Assembly: GCA_004764695.1 (NCBI GenBank)
Contig: SMSO01000032.1
Coordinates: forward strand, 3,268,983-3,332,982
Length of the DNA stretch: 64,000 nucleotides
DNA from: Schizochytrium sp. TIO01
Lineage: Eukaryota; Sar; Bigyra; Thraustochytrida; Thraustochytriidae
Direction: 5' to 3'
Shown here: piece after piece, positions 34,972 through 44,314 of the stretch
Numbering within the stretch: the first letter of the stretch is position 1
Layout of the letters: each line of letters starts with the position of its first letter
Made by a program: the position numbers and the translations under genes
The notes under the pieces: model-generated
What the model saw: the letters and a program-made list of their open reading frames with translations, nothing else
What the model was told of the DNA's origin: nothing
Databases searched by the model: none

Positions 34972-36636
34972 ATGCTGACATCCGTGCGATCGCGGGCACC
35001 CTTGGCTCCATTCGGGGCTCGACTCCTTTCGGGTTCCTGGTCCTCAACGCCTCCGGCTGTGTGCGTGTTCAGCAGCCTGGAGCTAGCTGTTCGCGATGAT
35101 GGAAACGCGGCTTCATCAACCTCAGCGGTGAACAAGTTTGGCGAAGTTGCAGCGGAGTTTTGTTTCTCTCACGGCTTCCCCGCGCGGTCTGCCGAGGCCC
35201 TCAGTAGGTCTGGCCAAGTTACCTGCGGCTCTGCTGAGGCGCTGTGGGCTCTCGCCAGTCTTTTTGAGCGCAAACAGTGGCGCGAGTCAAAAATTGCGAT
35301 GCACGAACCAATGATGGCTTTGCAGAATCTAGACGACGAGATCGTTCTGAAAAGATGTGAGAGCTCGCAGGTTTTAGTAGACGCAGTGCAAACTATTTAT
35401 CACGATCAAAACATGAATGCTGCTGCGGACATCTTTGAGCAGGGCCTGCTCATGAACCCTTATAACATTGTCGCGCTCAGGAGTCTCCAGGAAATCTACT
35501 TGAGACAAGGCCAACCTCAAGAAGCGCTGGCATGTGTTGAACGTACGCTTTCGGAATGGATTCCAACCATGCCAAGCTACCCCGCGTTGCAAGGACTTCA
35601 TGCAAACGCGCTCTTTGAGTGCGGTTACATGGGAGAGGGAGAACGAATTGCAGGACAGGCACTTGCACAGGAACCTCTGCATGGAGTTGCGGCCGTGGCC
35701 ACAGGCTATGGATTTCTCAAGTCTTTTAGGTTTCGCGAATGTGTGCGTCTTGCACGTGAGCTTGACTACATCTATGAAGAAAACGTTCAGGCAAGCTCGG
35801 CAGTCAGCGGTGAGTTCTACTATATGCAGGGCCTCGCGTCGCTGGAGTGTGCCAAGCTGCGGCCTGCCATTCAACATTGCGATACTATATTGACCATGGA
35901 CAATGTCTGGCCTGAGAGCTGGCCTCTTGCCGCCATGCTCTTATGGCAGTCTACTCTTCTTGGCGCTACTGACGAATGGATTCGCAGCCTTGACAAAAGC
36001 AACCCTACGTTTGACTTGCGTAACTTTTTCAGCTCATCAAGCGGACCGCGTGAAGCCTCGCTCAGTATTTCTGATCGCTTTCGAACTCTTGCAAGCCACC
36101 CAATTGTGACACAGTCCTCTCCTGAAACAGCATCCTCTGACCCGTTCCTGCATCTACTCAAGGTCATCATCGCTCTTGGAGCTCGCGACCCAACTCGAGC
36201 CATTCAACTGACCCATATGTGCGAGGACCCCGTTTTGCTCACCATTTGTGAAGGTTTCACTGCCCGCGAAGCTGGAAACTTTGAGGAAGCTGTGGGTCAC
36301 TTTCGTCGTACTCGCAAGTCTTGGTCACGCATCACTGGCCGTGAGACAGACACAAATGTCATTGCGGCAACTTACGCCGAATGTGTTCTTCGTGCTGCTG
36401 GACTCGATGTAGTATCTGAGAATCCTTTGGAACAGATCGTTCAGCCAGAGCCTTCGATGGCACTTCGTGAGGCACGCGCATTTACTAGTCAGCTTACCAT
36501 GCGTAACCCTAATAGTCCTCTCGCATGGAGCATGTTTTCTCGGGCTGCGTCGGCCTTGGGATCTGACGAGACAGCTAGGCAAGCTCGCGTTCGTGCTCAG
36601 GAACTGGGTTACCGCCAGGGAGGCTCTTTTCACTAA
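34972..36636 (+). CDS. TTC38-like tetratricopeptide repeat protein, probably mitochondrial
   Basis: 554-residue helical-repeat protein. The frame is open upstream to a TTG, but the first ATG gives MLTSVRSRAPLAPFGARLLS, an Arg/Ser/Ala-rich N-terminus without acids that looks like a mitochondrial presequence. TPR-like helices run through most of the chain: an AAADIFEQGLLMNPYN stretch near 150, GQPQEALACVERTL near 180, and the block GEGERIAGQALAQEPLHGVA with the following VRLARELDYIYEEN, which resemble TTC38 family proteins (human TTC38 has about 470 residues). The C-terminal third has further repeats such as EAGNFEEAVGHFRRTRKSW. The molecular role of TTC38 is poorly known. The gene converges on the TOG-domain gene with about 310 bases between the stops. 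Confidence 0.65.
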   Translation: MLTSVRSRAPLAPFGARLLSGSWSSTPPAVCVFSSLELAVRDDGNAASSTSAVNKFGEVAAEFCFSHGFPARSAEALSRSGQVTCGSAEALWALASLFERKQWRESKIAMHEPMMALQNLDDEIVLKRCESSQVLVDAVQTIYHDQNMNAAADIFEQGLLMNPYNIVALRSLQEIYLRQGQPQEALACVERTLSEWIPTMPSYPALQGLHANALFECGYMGEGERIAGQALAQEPLHGVAAVATGYGFLKSFRFRECVRLARELDYIYEENVQASSAVSGEFYYMQGLASLECAKLRPAIQHCDTILTMDNVWPESWPLAAMLLWQSTLLGATDEWIRSLDKSNPTFDLRNFFSSSSGPREASLSISDRFRTLASHPIVTQSSPETASSDPFLHLLKVIIALGARDPTRAIQLTHMCEDPVLLTICEGFTAREAGNFEEAVGHFRRTRKSWSRITGRETDTNVIAATYAECVLRAAGLDVVSENPLEQIVQPEPSMALREARAFTSQLTMRNPNSPLAWSMFSRAASALGSDETARQARVRAQELGYRQGGSFH

Positions 36637-36945
36637 GGATTTAAATACCTATACTGTCCTGGTGCATAACCGCATACTGCATATCTACGACATGGAGAAT
36701 GCAATCATAAGTTGAGGACAGTGGATGTCTCATCCTTACTTGCGCTATCGCCAAGAGCTGTTCCTTGTTTGTCATCACATCTTCAATTAGATTATGATTT
36801 AATTTTATAGATACTCAAAAAAATTAAAGATACAAAAGCAAATTTCTTAATTTACAATGATTTTAAGTTTTAGGACAGTCCTTCTTTTTCGTGGTGATCA
36901 GCTGTATGCTTGAAGTTGCGCCTTGGTAAACATGTTACACTATGT
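36637..36945. other. Convergent 3' region
   Basis: 309 bases between two convergent stop codons (TPR gene and TOG-domain gene). The middle is A/T-rich and must contain both poly-A sites. No other content seen. Confidence 0.45.
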
Positions 36946-39006
36946 TTAGTATGGCAACGAAGTTTTGGTTTTGTAAGGTGGTGCTTGAGATACTGCTTGA
37001 GCATAAATACTTGCGCCCGCGGGAGATAAACCAAGCTCGGGTGGCAATGCATCTATTCCTCCAGCAACTCGAACCTGCCGAAGATGAGTCTGCGAACGAA
37101 CATCAGTCAGACGTTGGTCGAGCTCAGCGATGTCTTTCCAAAGGGCCAGCTCATGTTGATCAATTTGCTCAAAAGACGGGGTGATAGTTTGAGGTTTTCT
37201 GGTTGCATTTCTAGGTACTCCTTTTGGCGGAATATTACGATCAGCGGAATTCGCGATCCCATTATGAACAGTTGTAGTTGTAGTTGTAGTTCTACAACCC
37301 AGGATTCCTTGTTGAGATCTCTCCTGACTTGTGGAGGATGTTGGACCCCAAATATCTTCTTCCTCTAGCCTCATGTGGTCAACCGGAGTAACAATGCCGC
37401 GAAGCACAACTGGACGCACAGCTGCCTGTGCTGCCCCATGTAGAGAAATAGCTTCTTTGTTCCGTTGATTCTGCTGCTGCTGGGACAAATTTTGGGGCTC
37501 ATAGCGATTATCGTCAGCCAAATAGGATGCAGAGGGTGGAAGAAACTGCTCAGGAGGTTGTTCTGTGCGCATACGGGCTGTTGTTGTAGCTTCAGTTTGA
37601 TTGTTATTCACGCCATAGTCAAATTCAAAGTCGGCAATATTATCGTGATCTGGTGAAGCAAAATCATTCCGAATATTTTGTACATAATTTTCACTCTCAC
37701 CCCGACCGCCAACTGTTAGAGCAGTCTTGATGTGATTTTGAGATCTGTAATTCTGACTGTTTTGATTACTCTCCAAATCCGCTCTAGGCGCAACCAGTTT
37801 GCGAAACCTATTCTTATTAGCGCCTGTCCGTGCATTAGGTGACGTGGCTATTTGATGCCCAAGAGTACTCTGTACCTGAAAAGCGGGACGGTGTGTTCGA
37901 CTCGAAGGAGAACCAATAAATCTTGGATGGCCCTTTGAAGGGGACCCTCGAGTCTGTTGTAGTTGATTCTCCGCTCGAAGCTGTCTCCATGCTGCCATAG
38001 AAACAGCAGAATTATCGACATATGTATGTGTTTGTATTGCTGGAAGCGCAGGGGTCTTAGGAGAAGTAATTGGCTTACGTGTCCGAGTTGGACTTGTGGC
38101 TGGAGTTCGTTGAGAACGTTTTGGCGAAAACTGTGTTCGTGTTGTACTTGGAGTTTGCGCAGAGGTACTCCCTGTGCTACCTTCACGTGTTTTTGGAGTG
38201 CGAAATTTAGGTATGAGGGAAGGCTTGTTGGATTTTTTCTTTGCACTAACTGTTTTGGGAGCCTTCGGTTGGTCTTTTGATGTTAATGCAAGAGCTGGTA
38301 GGGTTGAGTGAGGATCCCTAACACCCCCTTCTGTTGTTCTTGGAGCCACCACTGGCATGTAAATTTTGCCCGTCTGGAGAAACTCTTGCAAACCTGCTGC
38401 AGCTCTTCGAACTTGCGGGTTTGCATCTTGAAGTATATCTCTGATGAGTTGGTCAACGTTGCGCACCCCGCGCAACTCAGGATTGCTCACCAAGCAGTCT
38501 TGCACCACAAAAAGTGCTGTTTCTCGCATGAGTGGATTTGCGTGATGTAAAAATCGCTCTAGCTGCATAAGAACCTCCTTTGAAGAACATTTAGAGCAAA
38601 ATGATTCCAGTGCAGTCCGGGCATGTTGCCGAATAAACGCGCTTGTGTTGTCGCTTGCCCTCTTCATAAGTGCTGGGATGAGAAGACCTGTCAAAGGAAC
38701 GTTCAGATCAGGACCAAGTCTAACGAACAGCTCTGACAGTGTCTGCGCTGCCCTTTTTGAAAGGGCTGACCGCAGTGATCCCACACAACGTACTGCCCAT
38801 CCTAGTAGGGTTTTGTAGAGCCCTGCATCGAGTGCAAGAATTTGTGGCTCAAAAATAGCCAATCTCTGTAGTTGTTGCAAGCCCGTACTTTGCTGTTCCC
38901 AGTCATCCGTGTTCCGCAAAAACCCCACACATGACCGCGCTAATCTCAATAACGATTCTTCATCAGCAGCCTCTCCCGTAAAGGGTTGCAGTTCCGACTC
39001 ATCCAT
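36946..39006 (-). CDS. TOG/CLASP-N-domain HEAT-repeat protein (predicted microtubule-binding)
   Basis: 686-residue protein. The frame extends to a TTG at 39036 immediately after a TGA, so the first ATG (MDESELQPF) is used. Residues about 10-210 are HEAT-type helices resembling the TOG domain of CLASP and TOGARAM/crescerin proteins: SLRSALSKRAAQTLSELFVRLG, IPALMKRASDNTSAFIRQHA, HHANPLMRETALFVVQDCLV and ILQDANPQVRRAAAGLQEFL. TOG domains bind tubulin and regulate polymerisation at microtubule ends or in cilia. Residues about 240-360 are a basic Ser/Thr/Pro-rich linker (SPKRSQRTP, SPTRTRKPITSPKTP), a common microtubule-binding feature and likely phosphorylated. The rest is Gln/Asn-rich, with a short helical segment LALWKDIAELDQRL near the C-terminus. 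Only one TOG-like array is visible. It is divergent from the LRR gene. Confidence 0.7.
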   Translation of the reverse strand: MDESELQPFTGEAADEESLLRLARSCVGFLRNTDDWEQQSTGLQQLQRLAIFEPQILALDAGLYKTLLGWAVRCVGSLRSALSKRAAQTLSELFVRLGPDLNVPLTGLLIPALMKRASDNTSAFIRQHARTALESFCSKCSSKEVLMQLERFLHHANPLMRETALFVVQDCLVSNPELRGVRNVDQLIRDILQDANPQVRRAAAGLQEFLQTGKIYMPVVAPRTTEGGVRDPHSTLPALALTSKDQPKAPKTVSAKKKSNKPSLIPKFRTPKTREGSTGSTSAQTPSTTRTQFSPKRSQRTPATSPTRTRKPITSPKTPALPAIQTHTYVDNSAVSMAAWRQLRAENQLQQTRGSPSKGHPRFIGSPSSRTHRPAFQVQSTLGHQIATSPNARTGANKNRFRKLVAPRADLESNQNSQNYRSQNHIKTALTVGGRGESENYVQNIRNDFASPDHDNIADFEFDYGVNNNQTEATTTARMRTEQPPEQFLPPSASYLADDNRYEPQNLSQQQQNQRNKEAISLHGAAQAAVRPVVLRGIVTPVDHMRLEEEDIWGPTSSTSQERSQQGILGCRTTTTTTTVHNGIANSADRNIPPKGVPRNATRKPQTITPSFEQIDQHELALWKDIAELDQRLTDVRSQTHLRQVRVAGGIDALPPELGLSPAGASIYAQAVSQAPPYKTKTSLPY

Positions 39007-39774
39007 CGAGGTCTCCCCAAGACTGGACGAGTGCAATCACGGGTCTTCGTTTAAAGTACTGACGCCAGCTGTTCGCCCCATGCAGAAGCCAACGTGCTTT
39101 TGATTAGCTTCTTCTTTGCGTCAATCAGCTTGGCATTGTCAGAGTCCGCCCGCAAAAGCGCGAGAGCTTCTGGTTTGGTGGAATGCAATAACTCCATATG
39201 TACGTTGAGAACATCCTTATTTCTCTGTTTGTTTTTTCTGAATAAAAATTTACAAATAAAATATAAGAATAATAAGAAATGCCAAGGTCACTTGAAATAA
39301 TTTTTAATCTCTTTCTTTTTTAAATTGCGCAGAATCTGATACAGAATACGCACTTGAGCTTCCTTCCTGTATAGTCCATATTCTTATTCTGGCCATTTAT
39401 GTAAATAGATGCGAAGTAAGAACCTGAAGCCCCTTTCTACACAATGCATCAGCACAACAGCACAAAATAACAGCCGTAAATCAAATCCATCCCAGAATCC
39501 CAATTTGAAGAATACCGAAGTGCTTGAAAAAAGGATAAAAAGTTAATAAATAATGGAACTATGGCTACATTACCTAATAGGTAGAGAAAAAGAACATGAT
39601 AAGAACGTCGATCAAGAAAGAGAACGAATTCGTGGTGGAGGTCTTTCTTAAATCAAACCATCAATTCACTTGTTGGAATCCGCTCAAGACGCGGTGAAGT
39701 CGTTGCAGACCCCACATCAGCTCGCAGTAGATCCTCTCTCCTGATAACCAGGTCTCCAAAAGTTTTTTACAACC
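39007..39774. promoter_or_regulatory. Divergent intergenic region shared by TOG-domain and LRR genes
   Basis: 768 bases separate the two divergent ATGs, so both promoters must lie here. The sequence is AT-rich in the middle (39240-39330) with no obvious TATA box or repeated operator. The 39037-39110 portion, next to the TOG-domain gene, is less AT-rich and contains a stop in that gene's frame. Confidence 0.5.
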
Positions 39775-41127
39775 ATGGTTTGGGGGCAGCAGAGACGCGG
39801 TGTGGATGATCTTGTGGCCAAGCTCCGGGCCAACGAGACTGGTCCTGCTCTCCTGGTCATGAGTACTCGCTCTGTAGACGATGCCGGGCTCAAGTCCCTT
39901 GCCGAGGCCCTCGCAGATAACAATTCTTTGCAAGAACTTCTGTGCTCGGGCCACAGCGTCTCCGAAGACGCAGCTCGCAGCATTGGAGCTGCTTTGCGTA
40001 AGAACCGTACGCTTAAGCGACTCTCTGTGGGATGCCAGAAATTTGGCGATTCCGAGCTTCTCGCAATGCTCGAGTCATGGGATAACTCCACCCTCGAAGC
40101 GATTGATCTCGAGCTTAAGAGTTTGTCTCCTGCGGGTATGGCTGCTCTTGGAACCGTTCTTGGGTCTTCCTCCCATGGTCTTCAAGATATTCGTGTTGGG
40201 CGCAACTCTCTTGGCGACGACGGTATTCGCGAACTCGCATCTGGAATTCGTGATGGCCCTGTGTTCTTGAAGAACCTAGAGCTCAACTCGAGTGGAGTTG
40301 GTGTTGAAGGCTGCAAAGCTCTCGGCGAGGCGCTCAGGAAGTCCTCAGCAAAGGAGGGTGCTCTGAGACTTGTTCTCAGTGACAACCCGGCGGTAGGAGA
40401 TTTGGGCGTCATTGCGCTTGTTGGTAGCCAGGACGACGTCGAAGATCTTGCTGAAGAGCTTTCAGGCATTCTTCCGAGCGTTGAGGAGCTTCACATGGAT
40501 GGCTGCGGTGTTGGAGCGGCTGGATTTGCATCTATTTGCACATCGACAAAGGACCAGACCTCAAGATTTCACGCCATGAAAACTCTTGCTCTTGGACGCA
40601 ACGAGATTGATAGCATCGATAATGAGGCTGCTCTTGCATGTGTTCAACAGCTTGAGGATGTTGACCTCCGGTCCAACAAGATTGGTCTTGATGGATTCCG
40701 CACATTTGCCAGCGCACTGAAGGCCGCGAGTTCCCCACGCTTGCAGACTCTGAACTTAACGAGCATTGGAATTACAATGGAGCCTGTTGGAAATGATGAT
40801 TTTAAGACCGCCGTTGAAGATGCTCTTGCCGGTAAGACCCTCAAGGAGCTGCGGCTTATGGGTAACGCATTGGGTGACGAGGGCGTGGCCATTATCTTGG
40901 AGGCGCTCCGCCATGACGATACTTTAGAGACTCTCGGCCTGGGTGGCGTGAACCTTACTCGGGCTGGTGCTGAGGCCCTTGCAGAACCTCTCAAGGATAA
41001 CAAGGGCCTTCGCACTCTTGAACTCGGTGGAAACGATCTCGGTGACGGTAACACCCTTGTTGAGATCTTGCAAGCAGCTAAGCCTAATCTGATTGTTGCT
41101 CTTGATGGTCAAAAGCAAAATGCATAA
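39775..41127 (+). CDS. RNI-type leucine-rich repeat protein
   Basis: 450-residue protein made almost entirely of ribonuclease-inhibitor-type leucine-rich repeats with the LxxLxLxxNxxGdxGxxxLaxaL pattern: KSLAEALADNNSLQELLCSG near 40, LQDIRVGRNSLGDDGIRELA, LKNLELNSSGVGVEGCKALG, LKELRLMGNALGDEGVAIILEAL and LRTLELGGNDLGDGNTLVEIL at the end. This fold is shared by RanGAP, NLRC-type and many protist scaffold proteins. No GAP arginine signature, NACHT or other catalytic domain is present, so a protein-interaction role is the only supportable call. The ATG lies in AACCATGGTT, a strong start context. It is divergent from the TOG-domain gene and convergent with TBCE. Confidence 0.8.
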   Translation: MVWGQQRRGVDDLVAKLRANETGPALLVMSTRSVDDAGLKSLAEALADNNSLQELLCSGHSVSEDAARSIGAALRKNRTLKRLSVGCQKFGDSELLAMLESWDNSTLEAIDLELKSLSPAGMAALGTVLGSSSHGLQDIRVGRNSLGDDGIRELASGIRDGPVFLKNLELNSSGVGVEGCKALGEALRKSSAKEGALRLVLSDNPAVGDLGVIALVGSQDDVEDLAEELSGILPSVEELHMDGCGVGAAGFASICTSTKDQTSRFHAMKTLALGRNEIDSIDNEAALACVQQLEDVDLRSNKIGLDGFRTFASALKAASSPRLQTLNLTSIGITMEPVGNDDFKTAVEDALAGKTLKELRLMGNALGDEGVAIILEALRHDDTLETLGLGGVNLTRAGAEALAEPLKDNKGLRTLELGGNDLGDGNTLVEILQAAKPNLIVALDGQKQNA

Positions 41128-41989
41128 GGAGTTGAGACGATGCTGATCTTCAACGTTCTCACTATCAGCCATCTTTTATTCAGGAAGAATATTGTCTCCA
41201 TTGACTATTTCTGGTTCAAAGTAGTCTTTTCGTGACTTTTTCTTGCACATCGTCGTAATCAATCAACGCGCTCTCCCGTTCCTTTACTAAGAAACGCGCT
41301 CACCAGCTCTATATACATTTCTCACCAAAGGGGCTTTGTTTCTGCGATATGAAATATCATGCTTATACCTTCTCACTGCTCCGTTTCATACTTTTACTAT
41401 TTTCCTAGAGAGGTGTCCCGCCCCCTCCTACATTGTGTTATTAATGGGTATGTAACCAACGCTGAACTGTGGTAAATGCTCTGATATCGTCAAGTATAAC
41501 TCGTTTAAAAACTGCTTCTACTTCTTTTACTTTAACAGAACATCTCAAATATTATTTTCGACTTTTGAACTGTTATATTTATTGAATCCTTAAGTTGCAC
41601 TGCATATTTATGCTTCCTTACGTTTTGTGTTTAATAGGAAAAAAGCAAAAACCAGAAACAGCTGATTGCAGTGCTGCGATACTTCCCTAGATTTTTACAA
41701 TTCTCTTTCCTGAAAGCTTGCACACCTTTCCAGACAAGGACAAATTAGCGATACAAATTACGTTCTACTGGGTTCGAACATTCTTCGTTTCCGATACTTC
41801 ATCTGCACAATTTATTCATTATCTACACATCGTATCATATGGAACTGGCCCCAATATCTGATGTGGTCGAAGCTACGGGCACTATCGAGATACTGAACTT
41901 GCCGAATTCACCCAAGTTTTTGCCACTGCTTGCTTGTGCAAACCATGGCAGCCGAAATTCAGTAATTCAACTAGGAAGGGAGGAAATTT
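41128..41989. other. Convergent 3' region between LRR gene and TBCE
   Basis: 862 bases between two convergent stops. AT-rich, with no repeat or RNA gene recognised. Longer than the 309 bases between the previous convergent pair. Confidence 0.4.
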
Positions 41990-44314
41990 TTACTGCTGGG
42001 AGGAAAGAACCGAGTGTTTGAGACGTTCAATCTCATCGCGCTTAATTGCTGCATCGCGCTCAGCGCGCACCTCTTGCTCGTGCATGCGTTGTTGCTCCTG
42101 AACAGCACGCTTCTCTGCATCCTTTTTCTCCTTTTCAGGATCACGCGCTTCCATGATAATCTCACCACCGGCCTTGACACCAAAATCCACAATAGCCATC
42201 CCATCTTCATCGAGCGCAACAGGGTGACCAAAGTCTTTGCCAGTCTCACGGTAGAAAAGCTGTTGCAAGTCCACATCAACCTGAAATAGACGCTGGCATA
42301 GGAGCTTGAGCTCTTTGACAGTCATCGATAACGGCAAGCGCTTGTTTACAGGAGGGGCAGTACAGGTTCGTGGATCAAAGCTGCTAATCTTGATCTTGGC
42401 ACTGTTGGATGCAAGTGAGCCATCAGCCTCTTGGGCAGCCTTTGCTCGACGTGCAGCTTCGGTGGGGTCACCATGTTCAGCCACAAGTTCTTCATAGCGG
42501 GGGTGTTCCTTCAGCTTTGCAGCCTTTTCAGTTTCAGATAGCGAGGTCAAAGATACTGCAACACGCTTGAGGTAGAGCCGCTCAGCATCCGAACGCTCAC
42601 GAGTAGAGACCTCAGAGCCGTTGAGACGAATAAGACCCTTGACACGAGCGATTGTGTTTTGGCGAGCAGCTCCCGCATTACCTGCAGAGGTAATGATGGG
42701 AGAACCCTGAAGGCGGACCTCCTTGATAGATGGAAACTCGTTCAAGGTGTCAATACTAGCCCAGTCATTGACACGCGTGCGGCACAGAAGAACCGTCTCG
42801 AGTTTTGAGAACGGTTGAGATCCTCCCATTGTTCCATTGCCTTGGAACAAACGAGCTGCCGTATAGCGTGCACGCTCACGTTTCTCGACCATCGGGATAA
42901 CCATACCGTTGCTCATGACAATGTCGAGTTCCTGGACAAATCGTGGGCCTTTAGGAGCACAGTTCTCGCAATCTTCATCCTTGCGTTCAGCATCTCCACC
43001 ATCATTAGAGGCCGGCGAGGCCTCGCCCTCGGTCTGTGAGCTACAGCACGAGGTCTCCACATTGACATCGTTAGCCTGCTGAGCAGGACTTTCACTATCA
43101 GGACCACTAGACATTTCTTTGAAGTTCTCAGCGGCCTCGAGTCGGGCCTGTTGCATTTCATTTTCCTTCGCAGGAGAGCACGGGGATTTAGAGGCGCCTT
43201 TGCCAATCGCGGCAGCTTCAGCTTGGCTGGTGATGACGTTAATTTGAGGGGGGGCGTCAAAAAAGATTGTCTCAATAGGGTTGTCACTTGCATTGATAGT
43301 CTGCAGAGAAGGTAAACGTGCAAGACGCCAGACCTCTGACCACGTGGTGAGTTTGTTTCTTGATATGTCAATCTTGCGAAGGTTTGCAAAGCCCTTGGCG
43401 AAGGACTCTGGGGTGAAACCCTTTCTGTCAACCTCCTTGATCTGCTCCTGAGCCCATTCTGCATAAGATCCTTTTTTGTGTGCGACGTCTTTAGACTTGA
43501 GGCTACCGATAGGATCAAGTGAATCTAGATCGTTGTCGCCCAGAACGAGCTCTTCGAGCATTGGGAGGAGACCTTCCTCATCGAGACGTTGGACTTGAGA
43601 AAAGGTTGTTCCGGTGCGATTGAGAACCAAGACACGCAGAGAGTGGAAGGGGACCTTCAGCGATGCTGGCAGAGATTCGAGTGGGTTAATAGGGAGTCCG
43701 GCCTTCAGGTTGTTGCGAGCGAGAGAAAGGTGCTCGAGTTCCTCGAGCTGCATTGCGATGTTACCCACAGTGCTCCAGGACTCGATCAAGTTATCAGATA
43801 AATCGAGCTCCTTGATCAGCGGGCAGTGCTCTTTGATCCAGCCTTGCTCGCCTGCAGAAACTACGACGCACGATGCAAGAGAAACCTCACGGAGTTTGTG
43901 GATCTTTTGTTTGCCACGAATCATGTCCATGCCAACAGCCTCAATTTCAACGATGTCGCCGTTGCGACGACGGGGTCCCCCCTCGCCCTCAATTGACGAT
44001 CCACCAACCTCAATGTCATGATCTGGCTCGTAACGAGTCATAAGAGCATCTTGAAATGGCACGCCTACACGAAGAAACTGAGGTTTGACAAAGGAGCCTT
44101 GGCCATCCTTACATTGAAAGTAGCGAGTTTCCTCACCTGTCGCTTTGTCTTTCACGGATCCATCGTGTTTGCCACGTCCGGGTGCATCCCACGTGACACC
44201 AATCCAGACGGTCTCCTTCTTCTTCGCAGTAGCCACAGGACCAATGTATTCCACAATTCCACGAAACCCCTCTTCGTCCACCACAACGTCGCCAACCTTG
44301 AAGCTATCTGCCAT
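41990..44314 (-). CDS. TBCE: Tubulin-folding cofactor E (CAP-Gly, LRR, ubiquitin-like)
   Basis: 774-residue tubulin-specific chaperone E. The family helps assemble alpha/beta-tubulin dimers, and with TBCB it can take dimers apart, in the cytosol. The frame opens at a TTG (44374). The first ATG gives MADSFKVGDVV and starts directly with the CAP-Gly domain (residues 1-85: GIVEYIGPV, WIGVTWD, GRGKHDGS, QGSFVKPQF). Leucine-rich repeats follow at about 140-360 (LKELDLSDN-type ELDLSDNLIESWSTVG, LEHLSLARNNL, LRKIDISRNKLTTWSEV). An acidic low-complexity insert covers about 363-450, then an LRR cap at about 500-600 with LNGSEVSTRERSDAERLYL, typical of TBCE. A ubiquitin-like domain lies at about 655-730 (MTVKELKLLCQRLFQVD). 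A charged helix of about 50 residues follows it. Human TBCE has about 527 residues, so this version is enlarged by the insert and tail. Confidence 0.93.
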   Translation of the reverse strand: MADSFKVGDVVVDEEGFRGIVEYIGPVATAKKKETVWIGVTWDAPGRGKHDGSVKDKATGEETRYFQCKDGQGSFVKPQFLRVGVPFQDALMTRYEPDHDIEVGGSSIEGEGGPRRRNGDIVEIEAVGMDMIRGKQKIHKLREVSLASCVVVSAGEQGWIKEHCPLIKELDLSDNLIESWSTVGNIAMQLEELEHLSLARNNLKAGLPINPLESLPASLKVPFHSLRVLVLNRTGTTFSQVQRLDEEGLLPMLEELVLGDNDLDSLDPIGSLKSKDVAHKKGSYAEWAQEQIKEVDRKGFTPESFAKGFANLRKIDISRNKLTTWSEVWRLARLPSLQTINASDNPIETIFFDAPPQINVITSQAEAAAIGKGASKSPCSPAKENEMQQARLEAAENFKEMSSGPDSESPAQQANDVNVETSCCSSQTEGEASPASNDGGDAERKDEDCENCAPKGPRFVQELDIVMSNGMVIPMVEKRERARYTAARLFQGNGTMGGSQPFSKLETVLLCRTRVNDWASIDTLNEFPSIKEVRLQGSPIITSAGNAGAARQNTIARVKGLIRLNGSEVSTRERSDAERLYLKRVAVSLTSLSETEKAAKLKEHPRYEELVAEHGDPTEAARRAKAAQEADGSLASNSAKIKISSFDPRTCTAPPVNKRLPLSMTVKELKLLCQRLFQVDVDLQQLFYRETGKDFGHPVALDEDGMAIVDFGVKAGGEIIMEARDPEKEKKDAEKRAVQEQQRMHEQEVRAERDAAIKRDEIERLKHSVLSSQQ

